Shown: positions 35,132 through 44,970, counted from the first letter of the stretch. The stretch is DNA of 64,000 bases from Flavobacterium akiainvivens (GCF_001278115.1 NZ_LIYD01000005.1:2968281-3032280); one strand, 5' to 3'. Translations and numbers: made by a program. The notes: generated from the sequence alone by a model not told the origin.

Positions 35132-35490
35132 TGGCCGAGCATAATGAGCTGGGCAAAGAGGGCGAAAAACAGGCAGCTGACTTCCTTGCAAAAGCAGGCT
35201 ATACCATTTTGCAAACCAATTATGTGTATGACAAGGCCGAGATAGACATCCTGGCGCAAAAAGCAAATGTACTGGCCGTTGTAGAAGTTAAAACCCGCAC
35301 CACGCTTGATTTTGGCCTTCCGCAGGAATTTGTTAAACCTGCCAAAATTAAACTTATGGTTAAGGCTGTTAACGAGTACATTATTGAAAACGACCTTGAT
35401 GTTGAGGCCCGTTTTGATATTATTGCGGTACACAAATCACGAAACGGATGGGAAATTGAGCATTTAACAGATGCTTTTTATTATTTTTAG
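35131..35490 (+). CDS. yraN: YraN/UPF0102 family nuclease-fold protein
   Basis: 119 aa, cytosolic. The restriction-endonuclease-like motif is visible: Gly-Glu-x-x-Ala at the start (ELGKEGEKQAADFL), Glu-Ile-Asp-Ile-Leu (about 33-37) and Val-Val-Glu-Val-Lys-Thr-Arg (about 49-55). UPF0102 proteins are widespread with poorly known function; endonuclease activity has been proposed. The start overlaps the LD-carboxypeptidase stop, so the two are coupled. Confidence 0.93.
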   Translation: MAEHNELGKEGEKQAADFLAKAGYTILQTNYVYDKAEIDILAQKANVLAVVEVKTRTTLDFGLPQEFVKPAKIKLMVKAVNEYIIENDLDVEARFDIIAVHKSRNGWEIEHLTDAFYYF

Positions 35491-35528
35491 GTTGTTAAAT
35501 ATATAACAAATTGTTTTATTATATATAT

Positions 35529-35548
35529 TTGTTGCGACTAAACAACAA
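35529..35548 (+). promoter_or_regulatory. short palindrome upstream of the ACT-domain gene
   Basis: TTGTTG (35529-35534) and CAACAA (35543-35548) flank CGACTAAA. A TATATTTG -7 match overlaps its left edge (35525-35532). It could be an operator or a leader hairpin. Confidence 0.35.
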
Positions 35549-35567
35549 CTTACACAACTGATTTACA

Positions 35568-36227
35568 ATGAAAACCATTTCGTCTGTAGTAGAACACTAC
35601 ATTAAGACAAAGCCATTCTTATTGAGTGCGCTTTCCCAGGGCATTATTAACCTAACATCCCTTGCGCGCAACATGATGCCCGAACTGGAACAGGAACTGG
35701 GCAAAGACATTAAGCAGGGCGCCGTGGTTATGTCATTAAAAAGACTTAGCGAAGACCTCGACTTCCGCGTTAACCACAAGATTGTAAAGGTACTAAAAGG
35801 CATTGGCGAAATTACCGTGCGTTCCTCTTTAACGGATTACACCTTTGCCGTAAGCGACACCATTTTAAGCAAGCAGGCAGAACTTATCCAGAACATTAAC
35901 GCCAACCCCGAGGTATTTTATACATCATCGCGCGGTGTTAACGAAACTAATATTGTGGTAAGCTCGAGCATGAGCCATGTGGTAGACCGCCTTTTTCATG
36001 ATGAAAAACAAATTGAGCGTACAGACAGCCTTGCCTCTATTACCGTAAAGCTGCCAAAAGACAACATTACCACCCCGGGCGTGTACTACTACATTTTCCA
36101 GAGGCTGGCATGGGAAGGCATTATTATTAACGAAGTTATTTCTACCTCTTATGAGTTTACCATACTGGTTAGCGAGCAGGAAGTAGACCTTGCCTTTAAG
36201 GTTATAAAAGACCTTAAAAGCCTTTAA
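35568..36227 (+). CDS. ACT-domain protein with N-terminal helical domain
   Basis: 219 aa, no signal. The N-terminal half (about 1-100) is helical and looks like a winged-helix or HTH fold (GIINLTSLARNMMPELEQEL then AVVMSLKRLSEDL). The C-terminal 70 residues form an ACT-like ligand-binding domain (GVYYYIFQRLAWEGIIINEV). Flavobacterial homologues are often labelled aspartate kinase, but no kinase domain is present here. An amino-acid-responsive regulator is a reasonable guess only. It is 14 bp upstream of the metalloprotease gene. Confidence 0.75.
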   Translation: MKTISSVVEHYIKTKPFLLSALSQGIINLTSLARNMMPELEQELGKDIKQGAVVMSLKRLSEDLDFRVNHKIVKVLKGIGEITVRSSLTDYTFAVSDTILSKQAELIQNINANPEVFYTSSRGVNETNIVVSSSMSHVVDRLFHDEKQIERTDSLASITVKLPKDNITTPGVYYYIFQRLAWEGIIINEVISTSYEFTILVSEQEVDLAFKVIKDLKSL

Positions 36228-36241
36228 TTCAGCTTCATAAA

Positions 36242-38395
36242 ATGAAAAGAATAATACTATTTGTGGCGCTTTTTTGCGCCACAGTTTTTTATGGGCAGCA
36301 CAGGGTGGCTAACCACGTAAACAGCCTTACTGAAGCCAACACCCCGTTTAAGCACTATACACCATTAGCGGTTAGCAACAGCATAAACAAAGGCAACAGC
36401 GCCAAGGCCGTAGAAAATGCCACTTATGCAAAACTAAACCCCGCCACAACGCGCGAGGTTACCCGCCTGCAGCCCGAAGCCATTTTGCTGGATATTCCGT
36501 ATGGTAATGAAGTAATACACCTGCAACTGTACAGGGTTAACCTACTGGCCGATGGTTTTCATATACAAAACAACAAGGGCGAGCCATTGCCTTACACACC
36601 CGGCGCACACTACCGCGGCATTATAGCCGGCGATGAAACCTCGCTGGTATCGTTTAACTTCTTCAATAAGGAAGTTAGCGGTATTATTTCGGGTAGTGAG
36701 TACGGCAACCTTGTGGTGGGCAGGCTGCAAACCGAGGGTAATTTTTCAGATTATATTATTTACCGCGATGCCACCCTAAACCTTAACACCACATTTACCT
36801 GCGGCGTTACCGATATGACTGCCGTACAGCCGCAGCATAACTTTGGCAAAACCATGCAAACGCAAAGCGAAAACTGCGTTACCGTATATTTTGAAATAGA
36901 TTATGACCTGTACCTGGCAAACAGCGGCAGCGTTCAGCTTACCAACAACTGGCTATCGGCAGTATTTAACAACACACAAACCCTGTTTGATAATGATGGT
37001 ATTACCGTAGCCATTAAATCGGTTTATGTATGGACGGAGCAGGACCCTTATGTGGGCGAAGACTCGTCTGACTACCTGTTTCAGTTTTACCAGCTGCGCC
37101 CTTATTTTGATGGCGATGTAGGCCAGCTCCTGGGGCTTGACCCCATAGGCAAAGGCGGCGTGGCGCTGGGCACGCAGGGTTTGTGTACCGATACTAATGT
37201 AAGCTACGGCAACATCTTTTTAGAGTATGAAGATGTGCCTGTATATTCTAATACCGTAGAGGTAGTAACCCACGAGCTGGGCCACCTTTTTGGCTCGCCC
37301 CACACCCACGGCTGCTACTGGAACGGCAACAACACGGCCATAGACGGTTGTGGCACATCGGTAGGCTATGTAGAGGGCGATTGCGAAATTGGCCCCATAC
37401 CTTATGATACCGGCGGTACTATAATGAGCTACTGCCACCTTGTAGAGGGCGCGCTTACCAATTTTGCAAACGGCTTTGGCCCTCAGCCCGCACAGCGCAT
37501 TCTTGATTATGTAGAATCGTCAACCTGCCTTAGCAGCGATTGTATAAACACCTGTATAAATGCCGTGGTAGCGTTTGATGTTTCGCAAACCACCCAAAAC
37601 AGCATTACCGTATCGTGGACTGATGCCGGTACCAGCACCGTATGGGAAGTAGGCTATGCAAGCGTAAACAACAACGTTATCAATTGGAATGAAGTTACTA
37701 CAAACTCGTTTACATTTTATGAACTACAGCCCAACACCTACTATAAGTTTGCCGTAAGGCCGTTGTGCGAAACCCAGACCGCCCCTGCGCGCGAGGTTAT
37801 TGTAGCCACAAGTGCAGACTGGTGCAGTGGCGCTGCGTTTACCGATACTTCGGTTAACGGCAACTACCCTAACAACCAGTACTTGCTGCGCACCATTAAG
37901 CCCGAAAACCCTAACGACACCTACACTGTTAGCTTTGAAATGTTTGACACCGAGGAAGACTACGACTTTATGTATGTGTATGACGGAGCCGATACCAACG
38001 CCCCGCTGCTTGGCGCTTTTGACGGCACTACCCTGCCCGGGCCGTTTACCTCTACCGCGGCAGACGGTTCGCTCACATTTGAGTTTATATCAGATAATTT
38101 TGTAACCGGCGCAGGCTGGAATGCCACTGTATCGTGCCTGCTGGATACTAAAAACAGTACCTTCAACAGCCTTAAGTACTACCCTAACCCGGCGCAGGGC
38201 ATTGTAACCATAACCACGCCCGATGGTATAACCGGTATAACCGTTTACAACATTGCCGGCCAGCTGCTGCTGGATAAAACCACAGACAGCACCACCGAAA
38301 CTACCGCAGATATAAGCGCATTTTCAAACGGTGTGTATTTCTTTAAAGTAACAAACGGCACCAAACAGTCTACTTTCAGGATTGTGAAAGAGTAA
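36242..38395 (+). CDS. secreted zinc metalloprotease with CUB and T9SS type A domains
   Basis: 717 aa. The signal peptide is about 1-20. A propeptide region (20-210) leads to a reprolysin-like catalytic domain (about 210-435) with the zinc motif THELGHLFGSPHTHGC (HExxHxxGxxH) and the Met-turn Gly-Thr-Ile-Met-Ser-Tyr-Cys. Then come a fibronectin III domain (440-525), a CUB-like domain (about 527-637) and a type A sorting domain (YYPNPAQGIVTI to Phe-Arg-Ile-Val-Lys-Glu). It should be exported by T9SS and act outside the cell on proteins. All catalytic residues are present. Confidence 0.94.
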   Translation: MKRIILFVALFCATVFYGQHRVANHVNSLTEANTPFKHYTPLAVSNSINKGNSAKAVENATYAKLNPATTREVTRLQPEAILLDIPYGNEVIHLQLYRVNLLADGFHIQNNKGEPLPYTPGAHYRGIIAGDETSLVSFNFFNKEVSGIISGSEYGNLVVGRLQTEGNFSDYIIYRDATLNLNTTFTCGVTDMTAVQPQHNFGKTMQTQSENCVTVYFEIDYDLYLANSGSVQLTNNWLSAVFNNTQTLFDNDGITVAIKSVYVWTEQDPYVGEDSSDYLFQFYQLRPYFDGDVGQLLGLDPIGKGGVALGTQGLCTDTNVSYGNIFLEYEDVPVYSNTVEVVTHELGHLFGSPHTHGCYWNGNNTAIDGCGTSVGYVEGDCEIGPIPYDTGGTIMSYCHLVEGALTNFANGFGPQPAQRILDYVESSTCLSSDCINTCINAVVAFDVSQTTQNSITVSWTDAGTSTVWEVGYASVNNNVINWNEVTTNSFTFYELQPNTYYKFAVRPLCETQTAPAREVIVATSADWCSGAAFTDTSVNGNYPNNQYLLRTIKPENPNDTYTVSFEMFDTEEDYDFMYVYDGADTNAPLLGAFDGTTLPGPFTSTAADGSLTFEFISDNFVTGAGWNATVSCLLDTKNSTFNSLKYYPNPAQGIVTITTPDGITGITVYNIAGQLLLDKTTDSTTETTADISAFSNGVYFFKVTNGTKQSTFRIVKE

Positions 38396-38410
38396 GCTGT
38401 AAAGCCTTAT

Positions 38411-38460
38411 AATTATACAAAAGAGGAATCCTTTTATCGGGATTCCTCTTTTGTATAATT
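38411..38460. terminator. long bidirectional terminator
   Basis: A perfect 21-bp stem (38411-38431 with 38440-38460), containing AGAGGAATCC and its complement, has an 8-base loop. It separates the convergent metalloprotease and GDYXXLXY genes. Confidence 0.9.
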
Positions 38461-38467
38461 AAATACG

Positions 38468-39031
38468 CTAAGGCCTGTTTTGCTGCACATACTCCTCAAC
38501 GGGCATACCGTTAATAATAACGCGTTTTAAAACAGCATTGCCGTCTTTTACGGCTACTTCGCCATAAGCGGGCAGGGCTTTGGTATTGTCGCGCAAATAC
38601 TCGGCATACAGCAGTTCGGCTTCAGGGGCTTTGCTTTCTTCCATGTAATAACGGTCAAAAGGCAGCTCAAGGTTCAGCGTCTTAAAATACTTGTAGTAGC
38701 TCCACTTATCTACCTTAATGTAGTCGCCGCTTTTGGGCACGGTAAACGTTACGTTTTTAATTTTCGCAAAGCCATCTGCATCTTTACCCAACAGGGCATA
38801 TACGGCCTCTCCCTCATCATAAAAATTGGCTATGGCAAAGGTGTCGGCCACAAAATTAAGGGTAATATACCGCCCGCGGAACGGGTCGGCCGGGTCTACC
38901 GGCTCAGCTCTAAATTTATACACGATGCCTTCGGTTTCAACAATATGATTGCTGTATACCATACGCGCGGGGATAAACAATTGTGCCAGGGCAGTTACAG
39001 CAAAGGCTATCAGGGCATATTTAGTTTTCAT
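38468..39031 (-). CDS. GDYXXLXY-family protein
   Basis: 187 aa. An N-terminal transmembrane or signal helix (residues about 5-22) is followed by the family motif as Arg-Gly-Arg-Tyr-Ile-Thr-Leu-Asn-Phe (about 52-60; consensus GDYxxLxY). The second half has KVDKWSYYKYFKTLNLELPF. Members are usually encoded next to DUF2157 or DUF4401 membrane proteins, as here, overlapping by 11 bp. Function is unknown. Confidence 0.88.
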   Translation of the reverse strand: MKTKYALIAFAVTALAQLFIPARMVYSNHIVETEGIVYKFRAEPVDPADPFRGRYITLNFVADTFAIANFYDEGEAVYALLGKDADGFAKIKNVTFTVPKSGDYIKVDKWSYYKYFKTLNLELPFDRYYMEESKAPEAELLYAEYLRDNTKALPAYGEVAVKDGNAVLKRVIINGMPVEEYVQQNRP

Positions 39032-40301
39032 TGTGGATAGTGTTTAGGGTTTGTGTCTTTTTACGTTTTGCAAGGATAAGGTTAGCTACAAAGAAGCCCG
39101 TACCCACCACAAGAAACATCAGGCCGCGCAGTGCAAAGCTAATTTCGAGGTCAAAAAAGCGGCAGGCAACCAGTATTGCCAGCAGCCCAAGCCCCAGGTT
39201 TAGCGTACCAAAATTATACTGCGCAATACCCCTGTTTATGGTAACAACACTCAGTATCAGCAACAGTACGTTACATAAAATAGCAGGCAGCGCATGGTGT
39301 ATGAGCACTGATAAATAGATTGCAGGAAACAGCACCGTTATCCAGCTAACCATGTCGGGTTTTTGGCCCTTTTGCCATGCTGCGCCCGCTGCCACAACCG
39401 CTGCTACAAACAGTATACCCCACACTATGAGCGACCTGTCTCCGGCAATGCCGTCATACAACGCCACCTCCCATACCAGGTGGAACGAGCCTGTAAACAG
39501 CACGGTAACAATACTCAGCAGCCCTACCGTGCGGTAACCGTAAGCAGCCCGTGGGTTTTTAGCCAGTACAGGCAGGCGGCCTGCGTTATACAACAGGCAA
39601 CCCATAACCATGTACAGGGCAAGGTAAAACAGCGTTATGCCTTCGGCAAAAGTATTTAGCACCACCATAAGGCTCAGCGGCAGTGCCCACCCAAAGAAGT
39701 TCACAAAATTGCTGTCGGGCTGTTTTTTGTAAGATGTTATATAGTACGGCAGTACAAGGCCCACCAACACCATGTACATGTACGGAATATTGTGACTGCC
39801 GTAAGGCCCTGAACCCGTGTACCATGTGGCAAATAATATGGTGAGCAGTGCACACATTTGCGAATCGAGCACATACACCAGCGGCAGGCACAGCAACGTC
39901 CACGTGCATAAAAATGTGGGCATATCGCCCGGCAGGTTGTATATCTGTGCTACAAGGCTTATGGCCGCCCCAACTGAAAAGAACAGTAGCGTGGCGGCAG
40001 ATTCTTTAAATGCAGGGCCTTTCTTTTTAATGATGCACCACGCGGCAAACGCCTGCGAAAGTACCAGCGGCAAAAATGCCAGCCCGGTTTTTACGGGTTT
40101 GGTAAAAGCATCCCAGTTATGGGCAAAGATGAGTATAATGCCCAGCCCGGCCAGGGCGCTGCCCGCAATGCCAAAAATGGTAAGCAGCAGGTTGCCCGCA
40201 GGCTGTTTTTTGGAATCGTAATAGCGCTCGATATCCCGGGCGGTAGTGAGGCTGATAACGTTGTGCGCCAGCAGCTCGGCAAGGTCTTTTTTTAGCGGCA
40301 T
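39021..40301 (-). CDS. DUF2157 multi-pass membrane protein
   Basis: 426 aa. A short soluble N-terminus (LAELLAHNVISLTTARDIERYY) of DUF2157 type is followed by about 12 hydrophobic helices, for example GNLLLTIFGIAGSALAGLGI. It ends with Lys-Arg-Lys-Lys. It forms a conserved pair with the GDYXXLXY gene. It is an inner-membrane protein of unknown role. Confidence 0.9.
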   Translation of the reverse strand: MPLKKDLAELLAHNVISLTTARDIERYYDSKKQPAGNLLLTIFGIAGSALAGLGIILIFAHNWDAFTKPVKTGLAFLPLVLSQAFAAWCIIKKKGPAFKESAATLLFFSVGAAISLVAQIYNLPGDMPTFLCTWTLLCLPLVYVLDSQMCALLTILFATWYTGSGPYGSHNIPYMYMVLVGLVLPYYITSYKKQPDSNFVNFFGWALPLSLMVVLNTFAEGITLFYLALYMVMGCLLYNAGRLPVLAKNPRAAYGYRTVGLLSIVTVLFTGSFHLVWEVALYDGIAGDRSLIVWGILFVAAVVAAGAAWQKGQKPDMVSWITVLFPAIYLSVLIHHALPAILCNVLLLILSVVTINRGIAQYNFGTLNLGLGLLAILVACRFFDLEISFALRGLMFLVVGTGFFVANLILAKRKKTQTLNTIHNEN

Positions 40302-40331
40302 AATAAATTGATTATAATTGATTTGACTATA

Positions 40332-41408
40332 TTATTTTCTAACAAGCAGATCGCCTGAGATATACATAAAATTTTCAGTTTCAATGGTGGAGGCCACATA
40401 CGGTTTTATCCACTCTTTATAAAACCTGTATTCCAGCGTTTTTAAATCTACAACCATAGTTTTATATCCCTCAGCATACATCCGCACCAAATAATATTTA
40501 TCTGATATATAAACCTCTGAATTTATTTCCCGTATGTGGAAACGCTTTTTCTTATCCAATGCAGATGTACCGCATTGTACTTCAAAAAGCAGTTGCTCTG
40601 TACCGTCTTTACCTGTTGCATAAATACTGCATTCTTCATAGCTGCGGTTACCTATAAGGAGGCGATTATTATACAGTCGTCGTTCAAATTCAAGGTTTGC
40701 ATAAATGGTATCGGTGGTTTGCAGCCTGTGTTCATCATCACTATAAACAGGTGTTATTGCACCGGTAGCCAGGTCAACCTTTTTAAACAGCCAGTTTTCC
40801 ACCGTTTTATCATAAGCGGTATAGTAAATAGTGTTGTGTGTACCCGGGTAAAACCTCCACGATTGTTCTGTAAAGTTGTATACGGTTGTCAGGCTTCCAT
40901 TGGTTACATCCAGCTTAACCAACGCGCACCGGTTTGGAGAACCTTCCTGAAATGTGTAGGCCACATCTTTTACCAAATACAGCGCCTTAGAATCAACACT
41001 CCACTGAAAATCTTTGCACCAAAAGGTATCAGGACGCCGGTCTAACACACTTTTGCCTACATTTTTTATCCGGCATATTGTATTACCGAGAGAATCAATT
41101 ACATTAAGACCCGTTTTATGATGAATAACAACATACCGGGAATCCGGCGATACAGAAACTTCGCCATTATAATACCGCTCACTTATTTCTCCCTGCCAAA
41201 TAGGGTTGTTCAGGTTAATTTCACCATGTGGTGTATAGTATAATTTATCCTCCACATAGTAATACACCGGCTTATTTATATGAACTTCCAGGCCGGTAGT
41301 GGGGTTAGCATTTATTATTTCCTGCGCATTGCCAAAATATAGGGGCAACACCACCACCAGTAACACATAAAACAGGTTACCGGCACTATTAAAACTTAGG
41401 TTATCCAT
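40332..41408 (-). CDS. exported protein with beta-propeller-like repeats, unknown
   Basis: 358 aa from the ATG at 41408. The longer frame to 41474 runs through the terminator of the upstream gene, so it is rejected. A hydrophobic signal (LFYVLLVVVLPLYFGNAQ) suggests export. The body has repeated strand-turn units (VSPDSRYVVIHHKTG; FQWSVDSKALYLVKD; TYFYRF-like) like the WD40/PD40-type propellers or dipeptidyl-peptidase beta-propellers. No catalytic domain follows. Function unknown. Confidence 0.65.
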   Translation of the reverse strand: MDNLSFNSAGNLFYVLLVVVLPLYFGNAQEIINANPTTGLEVHINKPVYYYVEDKLYYTPHGEINLNNPIWQGEISERYYNGEVSVSPDSRYVVIHHKTGLNVIDSLGNTICRIKNVGKSVLDRRPDTFWCKDFQWSVDSKALYLVKDVAYTFQEGSPNRCALVKLDVTNGSLTTVYNFTEQSWRFYPGTHNTIYYTAYDKTVENWLFKKVDLATGAITPVYSDDEHRLQTTDTIYANLEFERRLYNNRLLIGNRSYEECSIYATGKDGTEQLLFEVQCGTSALDKKKRFHIREINSEVYISDKYYLVRMYAEGYKTMVVDLKTLEYRFYKEWIKPYVASTIETENFMYISGDLLVRK

Positions 41409-41432
41409 AGTCGTAAAACGTAAGGTTTCAAT

Positions 41433-41472
41433 AAAAAAAGCCCGCAGCAGCTGAGGAAAGGCTGCCACGGGC
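41433..41472 (-). terminator. intrinsic terminator of the YiaA-like gene
   Basis: An imperfect stem, GCCCG…GCAGC with GCTGC…CGGGC, is followed on the minus strand by TTTTTTT. It sets the upper limit for the start of the next gene. Confidence 0.8.
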
Positions 41473-41478
41473 AATCCG

Positions 41479-41958
41479 CTAAGCGTTTATATTGTCAAAT
41501 TGCTTGGTGTCGCGGGTGTTTTTCTGCACGGCTATGGCGGCAAATATGCTCAGCACGAAAGACATGCCAAAGAAGCCCTTTTCGCTCAGCAGCAGGTCGG
41601 CATTCCACAAGCCTATTACCAGCAGCACTATACTGGCTATGGTGGTAAACCAGCTCAGGCCGTAGTATATCTCGGTTACGGGTATGCCCTCCATTTTGTC
41701 GCGCACACTTTTTTGTACCGATATTACACTGAATAAGCCAAAGAGCAGTATGGTAAAGTAGTAGCCTTTTTCGTTAAGCAGCATTTCGGCGTTCCAAAGC
41801 CCTATGCAAAAGCTTACCATACCTACCAGCAGTGCCGCCCATGAGGCACCTATAAAAGCCCCGGTTGGTTTTTGCGGGCCCGCAGCGGCGGGTTGCCTGG
41901 TTTTACGTGTTGCAGTTTCGTTTTCTCTTACTTCAAATGATGGTTTTAGCGGATCCAT
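41479..41958 (-). CDS. YiaA/YiaB-family membrane protein
   Basis: 159 aa. Two copies of the YiaA/B unit are visible: [20 protein letters not shown] and [20 protein letters not shown], each with two transmembrane helices. The N-terminal 35 residues are soluble. It is a four-helix inner-membrane protein with no known biochemical role. Monocistronic, ending in a terminator. Confidence 0.92.
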   Translation of the reverse strand: MDPLKPSFEVRENETATRKTRQPAAAGPQKPTGAFIGASWAALLVGMVSFCIGLWNAEMLLNEKGYYFTILLFGLFSVISVQKSVRDKMEGIPVTEIYYGLSWFTTIASIVLLVIGLWNADLLLSEKGFFGMSFVLSIFAAIAVQKNTRDTKQFDNINA

Positions 41959-42065
41959 AATTAAAATTGTTTTGGTTATTATTTCTGATGCAAAGTTGCA
42001 CCGAATGCACCACCCGTAAAACTCATATTCAACACAAAACTGACAACTTATAAATGATTATTTAT

Positions 42066-42073
42066 TATTTTTG
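42066..42073 (+). promoter_or_regulatory. candidate -7 element, gene at 42093
   Basis: TATTTTTG matches TAnnTTTG, 20 bases before the ATG at 42093. Confidence 0.5.
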
Positions 42074-42092
42074 ACTGATTAAAAACCTCCAC

Positions 42093-43574
42093 ATGAATGG
42101 TATAGAAGACATTATACACCTGCTAAAAACTGATGATAAAAAGGCATTTGCATCATACTTACGCAAAAAAGACAAGCGTGGGGAAGGCCGCAGTGTACAG
42201 CTGTTCAAAATAATAGAAACTGACGATATAAATACTTTAAAAAAATTATATCCGGGCGAAAATAATGATGCTTACCACGCCCTGCGCAAGCGTTTGTATG
42301 ATAATTTGGTTGAATTTATGGCCAACCAAACCTTTACCACCAGCACCGCCGAAGCCCATGAGGTACTGCGCCTGCTGGTAGTAAGCCGCTTTTTTTTGGA
42401 GCACAGGCTTACCAAAACCGCCTTTAAATGCCTGGCTAAGGCCGAAGCAAGGGCCATACCGCTGGAGCAATTTAGCCTGCTGAATGAAATTTACCATACT
42501 CAGATACAATATGCCCACCTTAACCCGGCGCTTGACCTTGATGGCGTAATAGCAAAATTCCGCACCAACCGCGAGCGCCTGTATCGCGAAGAGCAACTCA
42601 ATACCGGCTATGCCCTGCTGCGCCGCGAGCTGCACGACATTCAGCTAAAAGGCAAGGTGGTCGATTTCAGGGAGTTTATACAGGGCACTATGAACAGTTT
42701 GGGCATATCGCTCAACGAGGCGCTTACATTTAAGTCGCTGTACCAAATACTGTTCATAGCCAACGAATATGCCTCGCTCAACCACAACTTTACCCTTGTA
42801 GAGCCTTTTGTTGAGAAAAGCTATGCCTTTATCCAAAACCGTGCAGACGAAGCCCCCGGCCAGCTGTATTACCATATTTATGTGTTGTACTTTCTTGCCA
42901 ACATTAACCTGCGCAACCACCGCTTTGCCGAAAGTAACATCTGGCTAAACCGCATGGAGGCCGAAATGCAAAAGCAAAACAGCAGGTACTACAGCCGTTT
43001 CACGCTGCGCCACCAGCTGCTGCGGGCGCTTAACGCCAACTTTAGCGGTAACCCACAGCAAGCTATTGATAGCGCCGAAAAAGCCCTTAAAAACGCTTCC
43101 CACAAAGCCGATGCGCAGGATGTGGCCGACCTTACCGCCTGCCTGGCCATGTTTTGGGTACAGCAGGAAGACCGCGCTGCCTATAAGTATATGAAGCTGC
43201 TGCACCGCACCGATGCCTGGTACGAAAAAAAGCTGGGCATGCTGTGGGCCATCCGCAAAAATTTACTTGAAATACTCATGTATGCAGGCTTCGGCGAAAG
43301 CGAAATGGCCCTTTCAAGGCTTAAAAGCTTTAAGCGCCGCTACAAAAAATACCTTGCCCAGGTTAACGAGCAGCGCGTGTATGACTATGCCCTGCTGATT
43401 GAACGCTACATCCTGAAGCCCGAAATTGCACAGCATCCCGGCTTTAAAAAGGGTATAGTATCGCTCTTAAACCCTGATGATAAAGAAGATATCTTTGTGG
43501 TAAGCTTTGTAGGCTGGCTGCTTGCCCGGGCAGAACGCAGGCCGGTATATGAGGCTACACTCAGGCTGCTATAA
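42093..43574 (+). CDS. large helical protein of unknown function
   Basis: 493 aa, no signal or membrane helix. I do not recognise a family. The whole length is predicted helical with repeated pairs of helices, including ALKNASHKADAQDVADLTAC and ALSRLKSFKRRYKKYL, suggesting a TPR-like or other alpha-solenoid scaffold. Highly charged. It is followed after 86 bp by the dioxygenase gene with its own promoter-like element. Such solenoids usually mediate protein contacts; nothing more can be said from this sequence. Confidence 0.75.
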   Translation: MNGIEDIIHLLKTDDKKAFASYLRKKDKRGEGRSVQLFKIIETDDINTLKKLYPGENNDAYHALRKRLYDNLVEFMANQTFTTSTAEAHEVLRLLVVSRFFLEHRLTKTAFKCLAKAEARAIPLEQFSLLNEIYHTQIQYAHLNPALDLDGVIAKFRTNRERLYREEQLNTGYALLRRELHDIQLKGKVVDFREFIQGTMNSLGISLNEALTFKSLYQILFIANEYASLNHNFTLVEPFVEKSYAFIQNRADEAPGQLYYHIYVLYFLANINLRNHRFAESNIWLNRMEAEMQKQNSRYYSRFTLRHQLLRALNANFSGNPQQAIDSAEKALKNASHKADAQDVADLTACLAMFWVQQEDRAAYKYMKLLHRTDAWYEKKLGMLWAIRKNLLEILMYAGFGESEMALSRLKSFKRRYKKYLAQVNEQRVYDYALLIERYILKPEIAQHPGFKKGIVSLLNPDDKEDIFVVSFVGWLLARAERRPVYEATLRLL

Positions 43575-43636
43575 CCAACCATCACCTCAAGGTTCATAAA
43601 CCTGATGAATATCATATCTGCCCACACAAAAATGCG

Positions 43637-43644
43637 TACCTTTA
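43637..43644 (+). promoter_or_regulatory. near-consensus -7 element, dioxygenase gene
   Basis: TACCTTTA differs at one position from TAnnTTTG, 17 bases before the ATG at 43661. Confidence 0.35.
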
Positions 43645-43660
43645 GGTAACTTAAAATTAC

Positions 43661-44209
43661 ATGCCCATGGCACTGCAAAAGCCTTTTAACCTGAACAAAT
43701 GGATTGAAGAAAACCGCCACCTGCTTAAGCCGCCGGTGGGTAATAAAAATATCTATCCGCTTGCAGATGACTACATTGTAATGGTGGTAGCCGGGCCAAA
43801 CGCCCGTAAAGACTACCATTATAACGAAACCGAAGAGCTTTTTTACCAGCTTGAGGGCAGCATAAAAGTAGTGGTTCAGGATGAGGGTGAACGCAAAGAA
43901 ATGGAGCTGCATGCCGGTGATATGTACCTGCATCCGGGCAAAGTACCCCACAGCCCCGTGCGCAGCGAGGGTTCTATTGGCCTGGTTATAGAGCGTGTGC
44001 GTGCCGGCCGTGGCTTTACCGATGGCCTGCTGTGGTTTTGCGACAACTGCAACCACAAGCTATACGAGGTGTACTTTGAACTTCACAATATTGAAAAAGA
44101 TTTCCTGCCGCACTTTAAACACTTTTATAATTCAGAAGCGCTTCGCACCTGTACCCAATGCGGCCATGTACTCCCGGCTGATGAACGGTATGTGGCAAAG
44201 GAGGAATAG
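43661..44209 (+). CDS. 3-hydroxyanthranilate 3,4-dioxygenase
   Basis: 182 aa (the ATG at 43667 is an alternative start). The cupin carries the family residues: Arg in Asn-Ala-Arg-Lys-Asp-Tyr-His, the Fe ligands His (Asp-Tyr-His) and Glu ([10 protein letters not shown]), and His in HPGKVPHSP. The C-terminal rubredoxin-like Cys pairs (Cys-Asp-Asn-Cys and Cys-Thr-Gln-Cys) are those of the bacterial form. It opens the ring of 3-hydroxyanthranilate in tryptophan breakdown or quinolinate formation. No other kynurenine-pathway gene is within this window. Confidence 0.92.
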   Translation: MPMALQKPFNLNKWIEENRHLLKPPVGNKNIYPLADDYIVMVVAGPNARKDYHYNETEELFYQLEGSIKVVVQDEGERKEMELHAGDMYLHPGKVPHSPVRSEGSIGLVIERVRAGRGFTDGLLWFCDNCNHKLYEVYFELHNIEKDFLPHFKHFYNSEALRTCTQCGHVLPADERYVAKEE

Positions 44210-44226
44210 TTTTATAAACACCTTGT

Positions 44227-44895
44227 ATGCAATCCATTAAAAACGTAGAATCGCTGCCCAACGCCCACACGCTTAAGGCAATTTGCAAAGCCATTTCAGT
44301 ACTGGACGCCATCCTTTCGCCCGAATGGGAGTTTCGCTATTACTCTTACAATTCACATTGGGATGACAATGAAGAATGTATGCATATGCGCAACGGCCAG
44401 GGCGATGAAATGCATGTATTATTTACCAGTGAAGGTGTGGTAATAAACGGTTTTGCTCACCAATGCATACAACCACCTAAAGATGAGCTAACAACCGGGC
44501 TGCCACCGGCTTTTTCGGAGTTTATTTTTGGAGAGCCCGTTCAATCAATCGGCACCACTTTTTTATTGTGGAAAACCGGGCCTGAACCCTGGTATAAAGC
44601 TACTAATGAGCATTGTGACAATTCGGCTGAGATGCTGCAAATATTAGACGGCAAGCCACAAATTTACCTTGAGTGGGCCACCGAATATTTTGAGGGCAGC
44701 TATACCGAAAAAGGCCTCCCGCTAAGTACTGTAACACAGATTTATAACGGCGCAACCCTAACCAATGAAATGGTACTTTCCATCAGCAATTCTATAGAAA
44801 ACTGGCAACAACTCATTGCTGATATGGATGAAATAGGCTACCCGCATACCCTTAGCAACCCCGGCAAAAAAAGCAGCTGGCAATTCTGGAAATAG
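44227..44895 (+). CDS. protein of unknown function
   Basis: 222 aa, cytosolic by appearance (no signal or membrane helix). I do not recognise a family. Features: many Trp and acidic residues, WDDNEECMHMRNGQGDEMHV, and a Lys-Lys-Ser-Ser-Trp-Gln-Phe-Trp-Lys end. The layout is like small solitary immunity-type or SMI1-like proteins, but I would not name it. It starts 17 bp after the dioxygenase stop, possibly cotranscribed. Confidence 0.6.
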   Translation: MQSIKNVESLPNAHTLKAICKAISVLDAILSPEWEFRYYSYNSHWDDNEECMHMRNGQGDEMHVLFTSEGVVINGFAHQCIQPPKDELTTGLPPAFSEFIFGEPVQSIGTTFLLWKTGPEPWYKATNEHCDNSAEMLQILDGKPQIYLEWATEYFEGSYTEKGLPLSTVTQIYNGATLTNEMVLSISNSIENWQQLIADMDEIGYPHTLSNPGKKSSWQFWK

Positions 44896-44970
44896 CGGGT
44901 TACGCCTTACCATCAATCAAATCAACAAATTAGCGAACACCAAATCAACCGGTTTGGCATTCTTTTTGTT

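Noticed and set aside
35568..36227. Aspartate kinase label for this gene
   Set aside because: It carries an ACT-like domain but no kinase domain or Lys-Phe-Gly-Gly motif, so the enzyme name is unsupported.
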